DNA of 64,000 bases. Source: Chitinimonas koreensis (GTDB taxonomy: Bacteria; Pseudomonadota; Gammaproteobacteria; Burkholderiales; Chitinimonadaceae). The notes under the pieces were generated by a model. The model searched no databases. It was not told where the DNA came from and worked only from the letters and a program-made list of their open reading frames with translations. Positions 21,530 to 29,993 of the stretch are shown here, piece by piece. The position numbers and the translations under genes were made by a program. The DNA lies in assembly GCF_014353015.1 (NCBI RefSeq), contig NZ_CP060704.1, positions 2,505,001 to 2,569,000 of the forward strand, given 5' to 3'. How positions within the stretch are numbered: position 1 is the first letter of the stretch; each line of letters starts with the position of its first letter.

Positions 21530-23731
21530 TCAGCACTCCTCCCGCAACACCGGCACCGGTACCGCCGGCCCGCCCGCCGGCGGCGGCACCAGTTGGCCCG
21601 GCGCCGGCAAGGTGGAGCCTTCGTCGACGATGGCGATCGCCGCCACCTCCGGCACCTCCCAGCCCGTCAGCGTCACCGCCGCCGCCTCCTGCCAGCTGCC
21701 GTCGTCGGCCCGCCCGGCCAGCCGCAGCTCGCCGACGTACTCCACGCCCTCGACCTGCATCGCCACCCCGCCGAGCTCGCGGTCCAGCACCCGCCGGCCC
21801 AGCGGCCAGCCGCGGCCGTCCGGGCCGTAGGGCGGCAGCGGCGCAAGGTAGCGGCGCAGCAGCAGCGCCACCCAGTCGCGCACCGCGTCGAGGCCATAGC
21901 CGTCGCGCACCTTGATCGACAGCGAGATCGCCAGCTGGCGGTAGGTCGGCGGGATCACGAACAGCTCGGTGGTGACCAGCCGCCGGGTATCGAGCCACTG
22001 GCAGACCCGCTTGAGCTGGTAGGCGTCCGGCAGCGGCGCGTTCGGGTGTTGCGGATCGCGCGCCGGCCACACCACCACGCTCACCGTGCCGGCGCGCGGC
22101 GAGGCGCGGTCGGGCGCATGGAACAGCGGCAGGCATTCGGCCCGGCCCAGTTCGACGCCCGGCGTCTGCAGCGCCAGCTCGGCGAAGTCGTCGCGCGTCA
22201 CCGCGCGGTCGTGCCGGCGCAGCTCGCCCGGAATGCGCGCCAGCGCCGCCTCGATGCTCTCGGCGTCGACGCCGCCGCTGGCCTCCAATGGATTGCCGCA
22301 GCGCGCCTCGACTTCGCCCGGCCGCTTCATCGGCGCCAGCGGCGCAAGGCCCGCCAGCAGGTCGCCGAACTTGGCGATGGCGCCGGCCGGCAGGTTGCCG
22401 GCCGTGCCGCCGCCGTAGCGGTAGGCCAGCACCCGCACCCGCTCTCCGATCTGCGGGTAGCGCGGGCCGAAGCGCACCGTGCCGGCCTCGGCGTCGACGC
22501 TGAAATGGCGGTCGCGCGCGCTGCTGGCGTCGAAATCGTCGACCGCGCTCCAGCGCGTCCACACCCCGCCTTCCTCGACTTCGAGCTGCACCGGCCAGGC
22601 CGCGTCGCGCAGTACCGGCCGCTGCGACAGCGCGAACACCTGGCCCGGCTGGCCGCTGCCGCCGCCGAGCAGCTCGGGCGGCGCCACCACCGACTGGCTG
22701 CACTGGACGGCGTTCAGGCAGACCAGCCGCACCGGGCCGATGCGGCTCTGGTCGGCGCGCCAGGCGCGCAGCCAGAACCAGACCTGCCCGGCGCGCGCGT
22801 CGTCCAGCGGCGGCGGGAAGTCGCCGGCGCCTTCGAGCCCGTCCGGCGCCGCCGGCAGGCCGAGCGAGGCCAGCTCGGCCGGCAGTTCGAGCCGCACCAC
22901 GCCTTCCTCGCCGAAGCCGGCGGTGGTGTCGCCGGCCACCCGCAGCGGCAGGTAGCGCGGCTTGCCGTCGACCACCTGGGCACTGGTGGCGCGCCATTCC
23001 AGCGCCGGGCCGCGCTGGGCCGCGGCGCCGGGGCAGGGCGCCAGCTGGTCGAGCGTGGGCGTGACGGCGGCCGGCGAAAAGCCGAGGTTGAGCTTGATGC
23101 GCTGGCCGGCGGCCGGCGTCAGCGCGATGTCCGGCGCCTTCAGCACCGCGATCCACAGGCTGCCGTCGACCGCGTCGCTGAAGTCGAGCGCGGGACTCGT
23201 GCCGTCGCTTTCGAGCAGCGCGGTGCGGTAGGGCCGGGCCGAGCCGGCGTCCGGGTAGGCGGCGCCGATGGCGTCGATGGCGGCCTGCACGCTGGCGTGC
23301 AGCTCGGGCTCGCTGGCCTCGGCCGGCGCGGCGGTCGGCTTGCGCGCCACCGTCACGCAGTCGAGCGGCCACAGCTGGGCCTCGCCGTCGAGCGTGAAGC
23401 GGACCTTGCCGGCGCGCGCCTGGTCGCCGGCGTAGAGCATCACGCCGCCGGGGTGGCGGGTCTCGCAGCGCAGCAGCGCGCGCGCCGGCCGGGCCGGGTA
23501 GAGCGGCACGTCGAGCAGCTTGAGGTAGGCCAGCCGGGTCGCTTCGGGAATCTGGTTGAAGCGGAACTGCAGGCCCTCGCCGAGGTAGGCGAACAGCTCG
23601 AGCAGGGTGATGGCCGGGTCGCTGCGGTTGTAGTCGGTCCATTCCGGGTTGAACACCGGGATGCGGCCGACCAGCTCGGTGCGCAGCTGCTCGAAGCTGC
23701 GGTCGTCCAGGATGGGTGCGATCAAGGGCAT
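21530..23731 (-). CDS. putative baseplate assembly protein (baseplate J / Afp11-like)
   Basis: The protein has 733 aa. Its N-terminus, FNPEWTDYNRSDPAITLLEL then FAYLGEGLQFRFNQIPEATR, is the hallmark of large baseplate-J family proteins of eCIS (Afp11, T4 gp6-like). The C-terminal third holds the J-type segment (RHDRAVTRDDFAELALQTPG, then GTVSVVVWPA and RRLVTTELFVIPPTYRQLAI). This protein forms the baseplate wedges around the spike. It follows the gp25-like gene by six bases, the usual order in these clusters. Confidence 0.93.
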   Translation of the reverse strand: MPLIAPILDDRSFEQLRTELVGRIPVFNPEWTDYNRSDPAITLLELFAYLGEGLQFRFNQIPEATRLAYLKLLDVPLYPARPARALLRCETRHPGGVMLYAGDQARAGKVRFTLDGEAQLWPLDCVTVARKPTAAPAEASEPELHASVQAAIDAIGAAYPDAGSARPYRTALLESDGTSPALDFSDAVDGSLWIAVLKAPDIALTPAAGQRIKLNLGFSPAAVTPTLDQLAPCPGAAAQRGPALEWRATSAQVVDGKPRYLPLRVAGDTTAGFGEEGVVRLELPAELASLGLPAAPDGLEGAGDFPPPLDDARAGQVWFWLRAWRADQSRIGPVRLVCLNAVQCSQSVVAPPELLGGGSGQPGQVFALSQRPVLRDAAWPVQLEVEEGGVWTRWSAVDDFDASSARDRHFSVDAEAGTVRFGPRYPQIGERVRVLAYRYGGGTAGNLPAGAIAKFGDLLAGLAPLAPMKRPGEVEARCGNPLEASGGVDAESIEAALARIPGELRRHDRAVTRDDFAELALQTPGVELGRAECLPLFHAPDRASPRAGTVSVVVWPARDPQHPNAPLPDAYQLKRVCQWLDTRRLVTTELFVIPPTYRQLAISLSIKVRDGYGLDAVRDWVALLLRRYLAPLPPYGPDGRGWPLGRRVLDRELGGVAMQVEGVEYVGELRLAGRADDGSWQEAAAVTLTGWEVPEVAAIAIVDEGSTLPAPGQLVPPPAGGPAVPVPVLREEC

Positions 23732-23737
23732 GACCGG

Positions 23738-24127
23738 CTACTCCAGGTAGAAGGGATAGACGAGCGAGTCGCGCCGGCCGTCGCGGACGTGGGCATAGCG
23801 GATCTCGATCAGGACCAGGGCCGGGTCGTCGGCGCCGAGCACCTCGACCTGGGCCACGGCGATGCGCGGTTCCCAGTGCAGCAGGGCCAGCTCGACCTCG
23901 CGCTGGATGCGGGCGCGGGTGCCGACGTTGTTGGGCGCCATCAGGAAGCGCCGCAGGCCGCAGCCGAAGGTCGGCAGCATCACGCGCTCGCCCGGCTCGG
24001 TGTCGAGGATGGTGAAGATGGCCTGGCGGACTTTTTCGGGGCCTTCGGCCAGCGGCAGCCGGCCGCGCTCGTCGGGATGCAGCGGCAGGCCGATGCCGCG
24101 GCCGAGGCGGGCGAGGGTGCTATTCAT
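23738..24127 (-). CDS. gp25-like baseplate protein (Afp9-like)
   Basis: 129 aa, full length for GPW/gp25 proteins. Diagnostic segments are VRQAIFTILDTEPGERVMLP, FGCGLRRFLMAPN and EPRIAVAQVEVL. Family members sit at the inner baseplate and help start sheath assembly. It lies between the hydrophobic-segment gene and baseplate J. Confidence 0.93.
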   Translation of the reverse strand: MNSTLARLGRGIGLPLHPDERGRLPLAEGPEKVRQAIFTILDTEPGERVMLPTFGCGLRRFLMAPNNVGTRARIQREVELALLHWEPRIAVAQVEVLGADDPALVLIEIRYAHVRDGRRDSLVYPFYLE

Positions 24128-24566
24128 GGCGGGCTCCCTTCTGGGGAAGAGGGAGGAGGGAAGGGGAAGGGTGGGGCGCCGGTGGTGTCGAGGTGCGCTG
24201 GCGATTCCGGCTTCGCGTTCTTCTTCCCGGCATGGGTGGCAGTTCTAATTGCCCGGCCTTGGAAGCTGATGGGTTGGGGTGGCCGATGCCGGGGGCTCTC
24301 CGTAGCACCAACCCTCACCCTACGCCGGGCGCCCCCAACCCCTCTCCCGTGCACGGGAGCGGGGCTAGATGCGGCGGATGAGCCATCGATCGCTGCCCGT
24401 TCCGCGATCGCTACCGCTCCCTTCTCCCGCGCGCGGGGGAAGGTGGCCCGGAGGGCCGGATGAGGGCCGTGGTTTGATGCGCTGCCCTCATTCCCAAGCT
24501 CGTGCCGGGCATGTCTTGCTCGGGCGACGGCGGGGCTGGGCACGGCCATGAAGGTATCGAGCGCAC
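24128..24566. other. intergenic region, no gene; polypurine tract and CTCTCCC-type repeats
   Basis: No gene is supported in these 439 bases. A polypurine tract (GGGGAAGAGGGAGGAGGG) lies at 24133-24165 just upstream of the gp25-like gene. Further along are degenerate family A-like fragments (CAACCCCTCTCCCGTGCACG near 24330-24360 and a GCGCGGGGGAAGGTGGCC segment near 24430-24455). Frames crossing it read as repeat translation. Confidence 0.55.
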
Positions 24567-26414
24567 TCATGCCTTGCCCCTCTCCCCAACCCACTCCGGC
24601 TCCCGCCGCGCCTCGTATTCGAGCGTCGCGCCATAGTCGAGCCCGGTCGGCAGCGTCTCCGGATCGGACGGCTGGTTGCGCGCGTCGTCGAAGCCCTGGT
24701 TCAAGGGCACCAGCGCGTTGTTGGAGAAATCGCCGAGCTTCACCTTGCCCTCGTCGACCTGGGCGTCCTCGGCGATGCGCTTGACCAGGTGCTGGCGGAT
24801 CCGCGCGTTGATCTGCGCCGCGTCGAGCGTCTGGCCATTGAGGTCGAAGTCGAAATCGCCGGCCGCCACGCCCTCGACCTTCACCGTGAAGTCGGCGTCG
24901 AAATCCACGCTCGGCGGCTGCACCGCCAGCTTGGCGTCGAGCGCGGCGCCGAACTTGATCTGCGGCGGGATGCAGAAGCGGAACAGCAGCAGGAACCACA
25001 GCTGGAAGATCAGCACCACGATCGGCAGGAACAGGTTCAGCACGAACAGCGCGATGATGGTGATCAGCGGGATCGAGAAGAAGCAGATGGCGTTGCCGCC
25101 CATCTCGCCGCCGCCGGCGCCCATGCCGTCGACCTTGGGCGACAGGTGCTGCGGCTGGACGAACTTGACCGGCGACAGCTTGCCGCGCGGCCGCGCCGCG
25201 ATCTGGGCCGCCAGCTCGCGCAGGTCGGGCATCTTGATGGTCACCGGCCGGTTGGCGCAGCCCAGCGTATCGAACGGCGCGGCCAGCCGGTAGGGCTCGC
25301 TCGGCTCGCTCCATACCCGTTCGCAGCAGCAGTACTTCGACTCGCCGACGTGGCGGCCCAGGCCGGCCTTGTGGCGGCGCACGAAGCAGCGCAGCTCGTA
25401 GGTGGCGACGTCGTCGAAGCGGGCGCGGCCGTCGATCTCGTGCTGTACCGCGGCGGTCGGCACCACGCCGTAGTACAGCGTGCGGCCGGCGGCGTCGTGG
25501 CCGGGGGCGGACGGGTCGGGCACCAGCGGGTAGAGCGGGAAGAAATGCTCGTCGGCCAGCGTCTCGTCGGCCTCGGCCAGCTCCGGCTCGCGCCAGGCGC
25601 CGAGCGCCTTGCTCGGCTTGCCGTTCTGCAGCAGCGGGTGCCAGCCCTCGACGCGGATGCCGACGTCGTTGGCCTTGAACCAGTCCTGCAGGTCGTCGCG
25701 CGCCTCGGCCACCTCGCGCTCGAGCCGTTCCAGCACGGCCTCGAACTTGCCTTCCTTCTCCAGCAGGCCGATCGCCTGCTTGCGCTTCTCGGCCAGGTCG
25801 TCGCGCAGCGGCGACAGCTGCTTGAGCTCGGCCAGCTCGGCCTCGACCTGGCGCACCGCATGGGCGCGCGCCGCCGCCTCGTCGGCCAGCGCGGCCGGCA
25901 CCATGCGCTGGCGCCGCCGCACCACGAAGCCGGCTTGGCAGACCTCGCCGCGCGCCACGCTGGGGAAGCCCGGCACGTCGCAGTGCAGCTCGCACACCAC
26001 CAGGTAGTGGCGGTCGTGGATCGGCAGGTAGAGCTTGCGCAGGTCGCTCGGCACCAGCCGGCTGCGGTGCAGGTTCTTCAGGATGGCGGGCGTGACGTCG
26101 GTCGGCTTCACCGGCGTCTCGCGCTTCTTGCCGCTCGGATCGGCCTCGAGCTTGGCGACGAACAGCGCGGCCAGCTTGTCCTTGAGCAGGCCGGCGCCGA
26201 CGCCGGCCGGCAGCAGGTCGATGTTGGACACCACGTCGACCACCGGGTCGAACTTGAGCGAGTGCTGCGGCTGGGCGACGAAGTCGGCGACGAACTCGCC
26301 GCCGGCGAACTTCTGCAGCGCGGGCCGCGACACGCGGCCGCTCTGGGGCAGCGCGGCGTGCTCCCAGCGGTACCACGGGCCGACCAGTTTCCAGGGATGG
26401 GCGGCGGCTACCAT
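24567..26414 (-). CDS. eCIS-cluster protein with long hydrophobic segment (615 aa, function unknown)
   Basis: The ATG at 26414 overlaps the end of the spike gene. Residues ~200-290 are a charged helix (ELAELKQLSPLRDDLAEKRK). At about residues 440-485 there is one uninterrupted hydrophobic stretch (FFSIPLITIIALFVLNLFLP, then VVLIFQLWFLLLF), long enough for two membrane passes. The C-terminus (VDFDADFTVKVEG, ALVPLNQGF, TLPTGLDYGATLEYEARREP) is soluble-looking. Position between spike and gp25 genes makes it part of the particle programme. A membrane-spanning protein is unusual in Afp/PVC-type loci and could anchor the particle, as in membrane-attached contractile systems; the sequence does not prove that. 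Confidence 0.7.
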   Translation of the reverse strand: MVAAAHPWKLVGPWYRWEHAALPQSGRVSRPALQKFAGGEFVADFVAQPQHSLKFDPVVDVVSNIDLLPAGVGAGLLKDKLAALFVAKLEADPSGKKRETPVKPTDVTPAILKNLHRSRLVPSDLRKLYLPIHDRHYLVVCELHCDVPGFPSVARGEVCQAGFVVRRRQRMVPAALADEAAARAHAVRQVEAELAELKQLSPLRDDLAEKRKQAIGLLEKEGKFEAVLERLEREVAEARDDLQDWFKANDVGIRVEGWHPLLQNGKPSKALGAWREPELAEADETLADEHFFPLYPLVPDPSAPGHDAAGRTLYYGVVPTAAVQHEIDGRARFDDVATYELRCFVRRHKAGLGRHVGESKYCCCERVWSEPSEPYRLAAPFDTLGCANRPVTIKMPDLRELAAQIAARPRGKLSPVKFVQPQHLSPKVDGMGAGGGEMGGNAICFFSIPLITIIALFVLNLFLPIVVLIFQLWFLLLFRFCIPPQIKFGAALDAKLAVQPPSVDFDADFTVKVEGVAAGDFDFDLNGQTLDAAQINARIRQHLVKRIAEDAQVDEGKVKLGDFSNNALVPLNQGFDDARNQPSDPETLPTGLDYGATLEYEARREPEWVGERGKA

Positions 26415-27067
26415 ACGTTCCCCGCTCCGGGCGTGTAGCTCGACGACACCACCGAGGTGGTGATCAGCGTGGTGCACTGCACCGTGCTGTCGCACATCAC
26501 CATCGGCGAGTGCAGGTTGATCGCCACCGGCGCGTTGACGTCGACGCTGGTGTTGGCGGTGATCGACACCTTGCCGGCGATGTCGATGACGATCTCGCAG
26601 CCGTTGCTGTGGCTGATGGTGACCGACTGGGCCGCATCGTCGAGCACCACCTGGTGGCCGCTCTGCATGGCCAGCGTGACCTTGGCGGCGCCCTGGCTGT
26701 CGTCGAATTCGAGCGTGCTGCCGGCGCGGGTCTTGATCAGCCTGAGGTTGTTGGCGGCCTGGGCGGCCTCGGGCAGCGCCGCCTTGCCGTTCCAGCAGGC
26801 GCCGACGATATAGGGCCGGGTCGGGTCGCCGGCCTCGAAGCCGACCACCACCTGGCTGTCGACCTCGGGCAGGATCTGCAGGCCCTGGTCGCCGTCGGCG
26901 TAGGGCGCGAGCAGCGTGGCCCAGGCGCGCACCGACTGGCCGGCCTCGCCGAAGCTGGGGAACTTGACCTCGATGCGGCCGCGCGCGTCGGGGTCGACCA
27001 GATCGGTGACGATGGCCGGGTAGAGCCCGAACCAGCGCGCACCTTCGCCGTCGCGGCGGGGATTCAT
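26408..27067 (-). CDS. spike protein, gpV/gp5-like (C-terminal half of Afp8-type VgrG)
   Basis: The ATG at 27067 overlaps the gpD-like gene by ATGA; 219 aa. Residues ~10-110 form the OB-fold baseplate-V domain (YPAIVTDLVDPDARGRIEVK, LQILPEVDSQVVVGFEAGDP, RPYIVGACWNGKAALP). After it come short hydrophobic-alternating repeats typical of the beta-helical needle (GHQVVLDDAAQSVTISHSNG, GKVSITANTSVDVNAP). With the upstream gene it makes up what is a single VgrG/Afp8 polypeptide elsewhere. Confidence 0.9.
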   Translation of the reverse strand: MNPRRDGEGARWFGLYPAIVTDLVDPDARGRIEVKFPSFGEAGQSVRAWATLLAPYADGDQGLQILPEVDSQVVVGFEAGDPTRPYIVGACWNGKAALPEAAQAANNLRLIKTRAGSTLEFDDSQGAAKVTLAMQSGHQVVLDDAAQSVTISHSNGCEIVIDIAGKVSITANTSVDVNAPVAINLHSPMVMCDSTVQCTTLITTSVVSSSYTPGAGNVW

Positions 27068-28152
27068 GGCGCCCTCCCGATCCAGGCGCGCTCGGCCTCG
27101 AAGTGGGTGCGGAAGCCGTGCGACAGATCGAAGCGGTGGGCGACCCGGGTGACGTGGTAGCCCTCGCCCTCGAACAGCGCGCCGACGCGCTCGAGCTTGA
27201 GCGCGCTGCCGACGGTGAGCTTGGGGCTGCCGGTGGTGACGCCGCGCACGCTGACGAAGCGGCGCGCGCGGCGCAGCATCTCGCCGCGCGCCAGGGCGGT
27301 GGCCTCGGCATCGGCGAACGGCATCTCGCGCACGCGGTAGCTGTCGAAGTCCTTCAGCGCCTGGCCCAGCACCGCCGGACCGTGGCGGCCGGCGCCGGCC
27401 TCGGCCGCCACCGCGCTGGCGCCGGCCTCCTCGTCGATCGCGTCGGCGCCGGTCTCGTCGAAGCCGCCGACCTTGACCGTGCTGCGCTGGTGGGCGAGAT
27501 CGGCGCGGATCTCGACGTCGAGCAGGTCGCCGCCCTGGATCAGCGTCAGCTGGTTGCCGTTGCGCCGGTCGCGCGCGGCCATGCGCAGCTTGCCGTCCTC
27601 CAGCCACAGGTCGGCATGCAGCCGGGCGGCGCGCTCGCGCAGGAAGGCCAGGTCGCTCTGGTTCCACTGCTGCACGGTCTTGTAGGTCGGGCCGTCGACG
27701 TCGGCCTGGGCCGTCAGGCCATGGCGGCCGGCGATCTGCTGCAGCAGGTCGGCGTCGCTGACGTTCTCGTAGGTCTCGAAGCGGTGGGTCATGCGCAGCG
27801 CCATCATCTTGTCTTCGGCCAGCACGCGGACCTCGGGCGCCTCGCCCTGGGTCATCACCAGCTCGATCGCGCTGACCTGGCCCTTGAACACCGTGCTGCG
27901 CTCCGGCCCGAGCGCCACTTCGAGCTCGCTGCCGAAGTCGAGCACCGCGCCGTCGAGGTAGAGCAGCTGTTCGTCGCGGCCCTGCGGCTGCGGGCCGACG
28001 GCGGTCAGCCGCAGGCTCAGCCGGCGCAGGCCGCCGATGTCTTCCTCGATGGCGAGGTCGACGGCGTCGCGGCCGAGTTCGCCGCGCTCGCTCCCGCCGA
28101 CCTTGAAGATCGGGGTGGCGTCGTACAGCAGCGTGTCGCGTGAATCGCTCAC
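27064..28152 (-). CDS. spike hub protein, phage gpD/gp27-like (N-terminal half of Afp8-type VgrG)
   Basis: 362 aa. The protein-D signature is clear: VFKGQVSAIELVMTQGEAPE, ALRMTHRFETYENVSDADLL, QIAGRHGLTAQADVDGPTYK and QSDLAFLRERAARLHADLWL. The ending FEGEGYHVTRVAHRFDLSHG is typical of the family. It forms the hub that joins tube to spike. Its stop overlaps the spike gene start. Confidence 0.92.
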   Translation of the reverse strand: MSDSRDTLLYDATPIFKVGGSERGELGRDAVDLAIEEDIGGLRRLSLRLTAVGPQPQGRDEQLLYLDGAVLDFGSELEVALGPERSTVFKGQVSAIELVMTQGEAPEVRVLAEDKMMALRMTHRFETYENVSDADLLQQIAGRHGLTAQADVDGPTYKTVQQWNQSDLAFLRERAARLHADLWLEDGKLRMAARDRRNGNQLTLIQGGDLLDVEIRADLAHQRSTVKVGGFDETGADAIDEEAGASAVAAEAGAGRHGPAVLGQALKDFDSYRVREMPFADAEATALARGEMLRRARRFVSVRGVTTGSPKLTVGSALKLERVGALFEGEGYHVTRVAHRFDLSHGFRTHFEAERAWIGRAP

Positions 28153-28173
28153 GGGAATTCCTGTGCGGGGCGG

Positions 28174-28353
28174 TTAGTCGTCGAAGTCGAGCGCGCGGGT
28201 GCGCGACTCGTCCCATTCGTGCTGGCGCGCCAGCTGCTGCCAGCGGAACAGCTCGTCCTTGCCCGGCAGCGGCTTGCTGCCGGCGGCGCCCGGCGCGTCG
28301 CCGCCGCCGTCGACCTGGATTTCCGAATCCACCTTGCCGATCTGGGTGGGCAT
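28174..28353 (-). CDS. small eCIS protein, 59 aa (DUF5908-like position)
   Basis: A short gene with a clear ribosome site (CAGGAG nine bases before the ATG at 28353) and a TAA stop at 28174. The protein begins MPTQIGKVDSEIQVDGGG and ends with a charged segment (FRWQQLARQHEWDESRTRAL, then DFDD). It sits between the LysM/tube-initiator gene and the gpD-like gene, where many eCIS loci carry a DUF5908-type small protein. Homology to that family is not certain by eye. Confidence 0.7.
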   Translation of the reverse strand: MPTQIGKVDSEIQVDGGGDAPGAAGSKPLPGKDELFRWQQLARQHEWDESRTRALDFDD

Positions 28354-28369
28354 GGCTGCTTGCTCCTGG

Positions 28370-28440
28370 CAGGTCGGGCTTCAGGCCCGACGACGTTCTT
28401 GGCTGGCGGCGCTGTCGAGCGTAAAGCCCGGCCTACGACG
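28370..28440. repeat. REP-like palindromic repeat, family B copy 3
   Basis: Arms CAGGTCGGGCTTCAGGCCCG and GCGTAAAGCCCGGCCTACG flank a GACGTTCTTGGCTGGCGGCG core. It is one of two tandem copies upstream of the 59-aa gene. Confidence 0.8.
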
Positions 28441-28480
28441 CCAGAACTACTTGCTCCATCCACTGCCGCCGTCCGGTTAT

Positions 28481-28553
28481 GCAGGTCGGGTTTCATGCCC
28501 GACGACGTCCTCGGTTGGCGGCGCTGTCGGGCGTAAAGCCCGACCTACGAAGG
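28481..28553. repeat. REP-like palindromic repeat, family B copy 4
   Basis: Arms CAGGTCGGGTTTCATGCCCG and GCGTAAAGCCCGACCTACG. The core (GACGTCCTCGGTTGGCGGCG) is nearly identical to copy 3, 111 bases away in the same orientation. Confidence 0.8.
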
Positions 28554-28575
28554 CGGAACCGCTCGATTCATCTCG

Positions 28576-29823
28576 CTACCGCCGCTTGCCCGGCCCGCAA
28601 TCGCAGCGGCAGCTGTCGGCCGGCCGCTGCTGTCCCAGCGCCCGCGCGCCGCCGCCTTCGCGCGGCGCGACCGCCTCCCAGCCGGGCCGGGTCGGGTCGA
28701 CGCTCAGCGGCAGGCGGTCGTCGGCGTCGCCGTAGGAGGGCCGCAGCGGCACGCTGCCGGCATAGGGGCGCGACGACGGTTGCGGGTCGGGCAGGGCGGC
28801 GGCAGGCAGGCCGAAGGCCTGGCGGCTGGCATCGGCGGCGGCCTGCTGGCTGCCGCCGCGCTGGCTGGCGATGGCGCCCTTGATGCCGCCCTGGCGCGTC
28901 AGGGCGAGGCCGGCGCCGTGCGCGTCGCCGGCGCTGCGGGCCTGGGCGCTCGAACCCGCGGCGCGCGGCGCGGCGGCGGCCTCGGGGTCGGCGGCGGCGG
29001 CCGGCGTGGCGGTCAGCGGCAGCGCGGCGGCGGTGCGGCGCGGGTCCTGCGCGGCGCCCTGGCCGGCGTTGCCGGCACCGGACGGCGGCGTGGCCGGCAG
29101 GCCGATCTCGAAGCCGGCCGGCAGCGACAGCGGGTTGGCCACCTCGGCCGCCAGCGCGCGCCAGGCGGCCGGATCGAGGCCGTTGCGGGCGGCCAGTTGC
29201 TGCAGGCTCTCGCCCGGCATGGCCTGGGCGACGCGGCCGGTGTCTTCGCCGCTGTCGCGGTTGCCGCGGGTACCCGGCGTGCCGGGCGCCACGCCGGCCG
29301 GCAGGTCGCCGCCGCCGGCCGCGGCGGCGGGGGAGGGCGCCGGCGCGGGCGAGGGGTTGTACTGGTAGCGCGGGTCCTGGCCCTTGATGCTGACGGCGAC
29401 CTTGGCGCGCAGCGGCGTGCCGTTGTGCGAGAACAGGTCGAGCTCGATGTTGGCGCTTTCCATCACGCCCTGGACCAGGAAGCTGCCCCAGGCAAACTCG
29501 ACTCGCGGCGGCGTCTGCTGGGCCGCGGTATTGCCGCGCGGCCGCACGTATTTCTCGACCTCGACGGTGCGGTCGGTCACCGGCACCGGGTTCTCGGTGT
29601 CGCCCAGGTCGGCAGTGTCGAACACCAGGTCGAAGCTGACCTGCATGTCGCCGGTGCCGGGCCGCTGCCGCGCCTGGCTGCCGGCCTGCTGGCCGCCGGC
29701 GCTCTTGTTGCTGATCGAGACGCGCAGCGAGGTCGGGTTGAACTGCACCGCGACCGGCTCGCCGACGTGACTGCAGGCGGCGTCGGCACTGATCTCGCAG
29801 AGGGTGGCCTTGGCGAGTTCCAT
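28576..29823 (-). CDS. contractile injection system tube-cap protein with LysM (Afp7/Pvc7-like)
   Basis: The start at 29823 (MELAKATLCEIS) has GGAGG nine bases upstream; 415 aa. Residues 1-140 match the CIS_tube-type domain (VAVQFNPTSLRVSISNKSAG, MQVSFDLVFDTADLGD, RVEFAWGSFLVQGVMESANI). A LysM-like segment at about 190-245 (PGESLQQLAARNGLDPAAWR, NPLSLPAGFEIGLPA) follows a low-complexity linker. The last 170 residues are Ala/Gly/Gln-rich and probably disordered, ending in a small Cys cluster (CRCDCG). Afp7-type proteins join the inner tube to the spike hub, fitting its place directly before the hub genes. Confidence 0.88.
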   Translation of the reverse strand: MELAKATLCEISADAACSHVGEPVAVQFNPTSLRVSISNKSAGGQQAGSQARQRPGTGDMQVSFDLVFDTADLGDTENPVPVTDRTVEVEKYVRPRGNTAAQQTPPRVEFAWGSFLVQGVMESANIELDLFSHNGTPLRAKVAVSIKGQDPRYQYNPSPAPAPSPAAAAGGGDLPAGVAPGTPGTRGNRDSGEDTGRVAQAMPGESLQQLAARNGLDPAAWRALAAEVANPLSLPAGFEIGLPATPPSGAGNAGQGAAQDPRRTAAALPLTATPAAAADPEAAAAPRAAGSSAQARSAGDAHGAGLALTRQGGIKGAIASQRGGSQQAAADASRQAFGLPAAALPDPQPSSRPYAGSVPLRPSYGDADDRLPLSVDPTRPGWEAVAPREGGGARALGQQRPADSCRCDCGPGKRR

Positions 29824-29922
29824 CAGCGTGGGCCTCCGGCGGAAAGGCATTCCCCACGAAGGACACCGGGGCCTGCGAAGGAGAGGCTGGTTTCGAGGAT
29901 GCTCGGCTCGGATGGCGTCGTA

Positions 29923-29993
29923 GGAGCGGCTTCAGCCGCGAACAGGTTCCGGCGCCGCGAATGGCCTTCGCGGCCGAAGCCGCTCCTACTGGG
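29923..29993. repeat. REP-like palindromic repeat, family C copy 2
   Basis: Arms GTAGGAGCGGCTTCAGCCGC and GCGGCCGAAGCCGCTCCTAC surround a GGTTCCGGCGCCGCGAATGG centre. The right arm overlaps the last codons of the tube-protein gene ending at 29986. Confidence 0.8.
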
